Assembly: GCA_023258355.1 (NCBI GenBank)
Contig: JALQZL010000078.1
Span: forward strand, 1 to 7,053
Length of the DNA: 7,053 nucleotides
Direction of reading: 5' to 3'
DNA from: Wenzhouxiangellaceae bacterium
GTDB lineage: Bacteria > Pseudomonadota > Gammaproteobacteria > Xanthomonadales > Wenzhouxiangellaceae
Shown: positions 4,308 to 7,053 of the stretch, one piece after another
Numbering within the stretch: the first letter of the stretch is position 1
Layout: each line of letters opens with the position of its first letter
Notes under the pieces: model-generated
The model's input: the letters and a program-made list of their open reading frames with translations, nothing else
Database searches by the model: none
What the model was told of the DNA's origin: nothing
Translations under genes and position numbers: made by a program

Positions 4308-7053
4308 CCCACAGAAAACTTTCGGCCCTTTTGATAGATCTGCGTGGTTTTGTCGCCTTGGGTAATCTTGAAGGTGGAGTCAAGCAGATTCTGAGCTTTT
4401 AACTTGAAAGTCGCATGCTCACCGATCGGCCAGGCCAGGGTGGCATCGAGTTGGCCGAAAGGTTGAGCATATTTATCAGGCTGACCCAGCACGCCCACCT
4501 CTGAAATGCGTTTGCCCGAAATGTTGTAGAGGACTGAGGCCTCTGGACCGCCATCCCCATGCAGGTAGCTAATTTGTCCATTCAGGACGTAGGGCGACTG
4601 GCCCTGCAAAGACCGATCGGTTGACGTTAAGATGCCTTGGTCGCTGATCTTGATATTGGACTCAATCCAAGAGGCATTGCCTGAAACAGTCAAGCGATCC
4701 CACCAAGACCCGTCAAACAGCCAGCGATTTAAGAAACCCAAGTTCTTACGAAGCTCCACCTCCACACCATAGTTTTCAGCACCATCGGCATTGGCGAAAG
4801 TGACGAGCAAGGCCTCAGAGGGCAAAATAATCAACTCAATGGGGTTAATGATTTCTTTGTAGAAAACCCCAACAGACACCAGCTCGGTAGGTGTGGGCGA
4901 GAAGTCATAGCGAAGATCATAGTGAACTAACTCAGAAGGTTGCAGGTCTGGATTGCCAATGACAGGTGCATCCAACACGGGGTCGGTGAACTCGGCGGGT
5001 GATAACTCCCGCAAGTCAGGCCGAATCAATGTCTCTCCATAGCTCGCAATCAGTTGCTGGCGCTCAGACAAATAGAGTGTGACGGACGCGCTGGGCAGAT
5101 AATCCTTAGCCGCTAAGTTGGCACTGATGGGATCCCCATCGGGATTGAACAAATCAAAGGTGATGGCCGATTGTTGCCAATCCTCGAGACGAACGCCGCC
5201 AGAGACTCGGATTCGTTCCCACAGGAGAAGATCGAGCATGCCATAAGCCGCTTCAATATCGAGTAGCGCGAAAGAGTTGTCTGTTGCCCGCGTGGACTCA
5301 CGGATGACCAAGCCATCTGAGTTGATGTTATCTGGATTAATGATGTCCTCGAGTGAGTCAGAAAACCGGACATCAAGGGGAAACCGTTGGATCCCATCGA
5401 ACTTAAAACGCCGAAGATCCGAGTCTCGGTCACGATCCAGTGTTCGCCACCCTGCCGACAGCGTCAGGTCTGCGGGGCCAAAACTCAGGGGCAGCTCAAC
5501 ATCAGCGCCATACTCGAACACCTCATCACTCAAATCACCATAGTTTCTGAAGTTATTGTCAGTCCGGCGAGAGAACACAAACCCCGTCGGCGAGCGCCGA
5601 TCTTCTTCAAACAGATAAATTCTTGTGTCTGGTGACAACCTTCTGGCCCGAGAGTCTGACACATCCCATGACAGCGTAAAGTCAGACAGACTTGGAAAGC
5701 GGTGAGACCCCTCTATTTGATGCGATAAGAGGTCACGCTCTTCATATTCCAGGGTGGTTGTATCCACAATCCCACCAGTGTCTTGATCAAAGCCTACCTG
5801 TTTTCTCACATCATCAATGGTTTGACGAAGCAGCATGGAAGTCCAGCTGATCTCGTGTTCATCTCTAAAATTAATTCCTGAGGTAAGAAATAGGTTCCCT
5901 TCCACTTCGTGTTCCGTTCGGCTCAGCCCATACTCATCACGAAGCCTCAGCTCCCCCTCACCAATGTTGTACTGGCGGCGTATCTCCTGTCGGTTAGCCC
6001 ATGATTGAGACCAAGAGACTGCCCCCAGAAGCCCTGCTGACCAATCTCCCCACTCACCACGCCATCCACCTTCAAAACTGATGCCATGGTCAGGTTGGTT
6101 CTCCGCTTCAACGGTGTCGTAGATCACTGGGAAAGCATCGCCCAATGCTTCCAGCTCCTCAGCACTAAACCCCACAGGGTTGAAGATGGTGGCTTCAATC
6201 AATGGCACATCACCTGCCACGGCCTGCGCGACGATGCTCGGCAGTGCCCGAGTACCATCGTCTCGTCCCAGCCAGTCTCGACTCCCTCCTCGATAAGTCA
6301 GGCCAGTCTTCCCAGTGGTGCCTTGGAGATAGCTACCGGACAAAGAAAACTTCAAAAAAGACTCATCTGGAATCGCGTTGGTTCGGATGTCAACAGAACC
6401 TCCACCAAATTCACCTGGCATATCTGGACTGTAGCTTTTCTGCACTCGAATGGATTCAATGACGCCGGTGGGGAATAAACTCATCGGCACCACCTTCCGA
6501 CTCGGATCAGGGCTGGGTACGGATGAACGATTGAGCAAAGTCGCCGAGTAGCGCTCCCCCAAGCCACGGACAAAGATAAATTCCCCGCCGACCAATGTCA
6601 GTCCGGTCACACGCGCTAAAGCTGAGCCAGCATCGGAATCACCTGCGCGGGACATTTGTTCTGAACCCAACACTTCAGAGACTGTGGCAGAGCGGAGACG
6701 CTCGTCTAGCACAGCCGATATAGAGCCTTGAATGAAGGGCACTAAGACAACATATTCTGCGAGCTCAAGACCGGCAGGTGGCAAGCTAAACTCAATGGCG
6801 GAAGACTCATCACGGCGGATGGCAACACCCTCTATCGTGCGTGTTGCAAATTCACCGTGAAGCACCGAAACTGCGTACTCACCCACCGGCAGGGCAATCT
6901 CAAACTCACCATTTTCATCAGTCTGTGCCTCAATGGGAGTGCCAGATACAAACAGCCGCGCATTGGCGACCGGCTGCCCATCCTCACTTGAAGTCACTTG
7001 GCCAACCAATCGACCCTCGCCTTCGAGCACTGGCCCATCATTGGTCACCACCC
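4289..7053 (-). CDS. TonB-dependent outer-membrane receptor with carboxypeptidase-regulatory-like domain (N-terminus off window)
   Basis: About 920 residues are visible and the frame stays open to the right edge. The first visible GTG (7049-7051) is probably an internal Val, since no signal peptide follows. Numbering from that codon, residues 14-90 form a carboxypeptidase-regulatory-like beta-sandwich (GRLVGQVTSSEDGQPVANAR, then TDENGEFEIALPVGEYAVSV). The TonB box may lie near 96-104. The plug runs about 108-225, with SALARVTGLTLV (143-154), FVRGLGERYSATLLN (160-174), VPSPDPSRKVVPMSLFPTGV (178-197) and PGEFGGGSVDIRT (212-224). The rest is a 22-strand-type barrel ending in GLDVRF with the terminal Phe expected for BAM-assisted insertion. 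Such receptors import large or scarce ligands across the outer membrane using TonB-ExbBD energy. The plug motifs place it with the subgroup often encoded next to secreted beta-helix proteins. The substrate cannot be read from the sequence. Codon use and composition look like its neighbours. Confidence 0.95.
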   Translation of the reverse strand, partial: VVTNDGPVLEGEGRLVGQVTSSEDGQPVANARLFVSGTPIEAQTDENGEFEIALPVGEYAVSVLHGEFATRTIEGVAIRRDESSAIEFSLPPAGLELAEYVVLVPFIQGSISAVLDERLRSATVSEVLGSEQMSRAGDSDAGSALARVTGLTLVGGEFIFVRGLGERYSATLLNRSSVPSPDPSRKVVPMSLFPTGVIESIRVQKSYSPDMPGEFGGGSVDIRTNAIPDESFLKFSLSGSYLQGTTGKTGLTYRGGSRDWLGRDDGTRALPSIVAQAVAGDVPLIEATIFNPVGFSAEELEALGDAFPVIYDTVEAENQPDHGISFEGGWRGEWGDWSAGLLGAVSWSQSWANRQEIRRQYNIGEGELRLRDEYGLSRTEHEVEGNLFLTSGINFRDEHEISWTSMLLRQTIDDVRKQVGFDQDTGGIVDTTTLEYEERDLLSHQIEGSHRFPSLSDFTLSWDVSDSRARRLSPDTRIYLFEEDRRSPTGFVFSRRTDNNFRNYGDLSDEVFEYGADVELPLSFGPADLTLSAGWRTLDRDRDSDLRRFKFDGIQRFPLDVRFSDSLEDIINPDNINSDGLVIRESTRATDNSFALLDIEAAYGMLDLLLWERIRVSGGVRLEDWQQSAITFDLFNPDGDPISANLAAKDYLPSASVTLYLSERQQLIASYGETLIRPDLRELSPAEFTDPVLDAPVIGNPDLQPSELVHYDLRYDFSPTPTELVSVGVFYKEIINPIELIILPSEALLVTFANADGAENYGVEVELRKNLGFLNRWLFDGSWWDRLTVSGNASWIESNIKISDQGILTSTDRSLQGQSPYVLNGQISYLHGDGGPEASVLYNISGKRISEVGVLGQPDKYAQPFGQLDATLAWPIGEHATFKLKAQNLLDSTFKITQGDKTTQIYQKGRKFSVGLDVRF

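Overview
The window is bacterial chromosomal DNA with about half G+C. It is tightly packed, and every gene I can support lies on the minus strand, so transcription runs from high to low coordinates. The gene families point to a Gammaproteobacterium: a TruD close in length and motifs to E. coli TruD, a TonB-dependent receptor with an N-terminal carboxypeptidase-regulatory-like domain, and a secreted protein whose first domain resembles one common in Xanthomonadales-like bacteria. The exact lineage is an inference; there is no rRNA, tRNA or phylogenetic marker to settle it.

Right part (7053 to about 2355): an outer-membrane uptake cassette. A TonB-dependent receptor whose N-terminus lies off the window (4289-7053) is followed, after 142 bp, by a secreted eight-cysteine protein (2443-4146) that looks like a right-handed beta-helix behind a separate N-terminal domain. 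The gap holds a weak terminator-like hairpin overlapping the receptor stop codon, an array of 7-bp units at 11-bp spacing that resembles PhoB boxes, and a strong ribosome binding site. A strong 11-bp-stem intrinsic terminator (2355-2385) closes the cassette. I infer that the two proteins work together at the cell surface; the substrate is unknown.

Left part (2340 to 1): a probable operon driven by a good sigma70-type promoter (TTGTCA-17-TATCAT, 2312-2340). It has a leader of about 105 nt with a hairpin, then a small secreted protein (1767-2198), truD for tRNA pseudouridine-13 synthase (691-1743), a membrane-anchored FHA-domain protein overlapping truD by ATGA (218-694), and the first 54 codons of a Cys/Met-metabolism PLP enzyme of the cystathionine gamma-synthase/lyase family (1-163).

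The most interesting points are the receptor/beta-helix pair and a ladder of acidic residues repeating every 22-23 residues in the beta-helix protein. A 12-bp word shared by the two promoter regions, the Pho-like array and the FHA domain lacking its usual phosphothreonine-binding Arg also deserve a look. No gene-free stretch exceeds 244 bp, and I saw no mobile element, CRISPR array or RNA gene.
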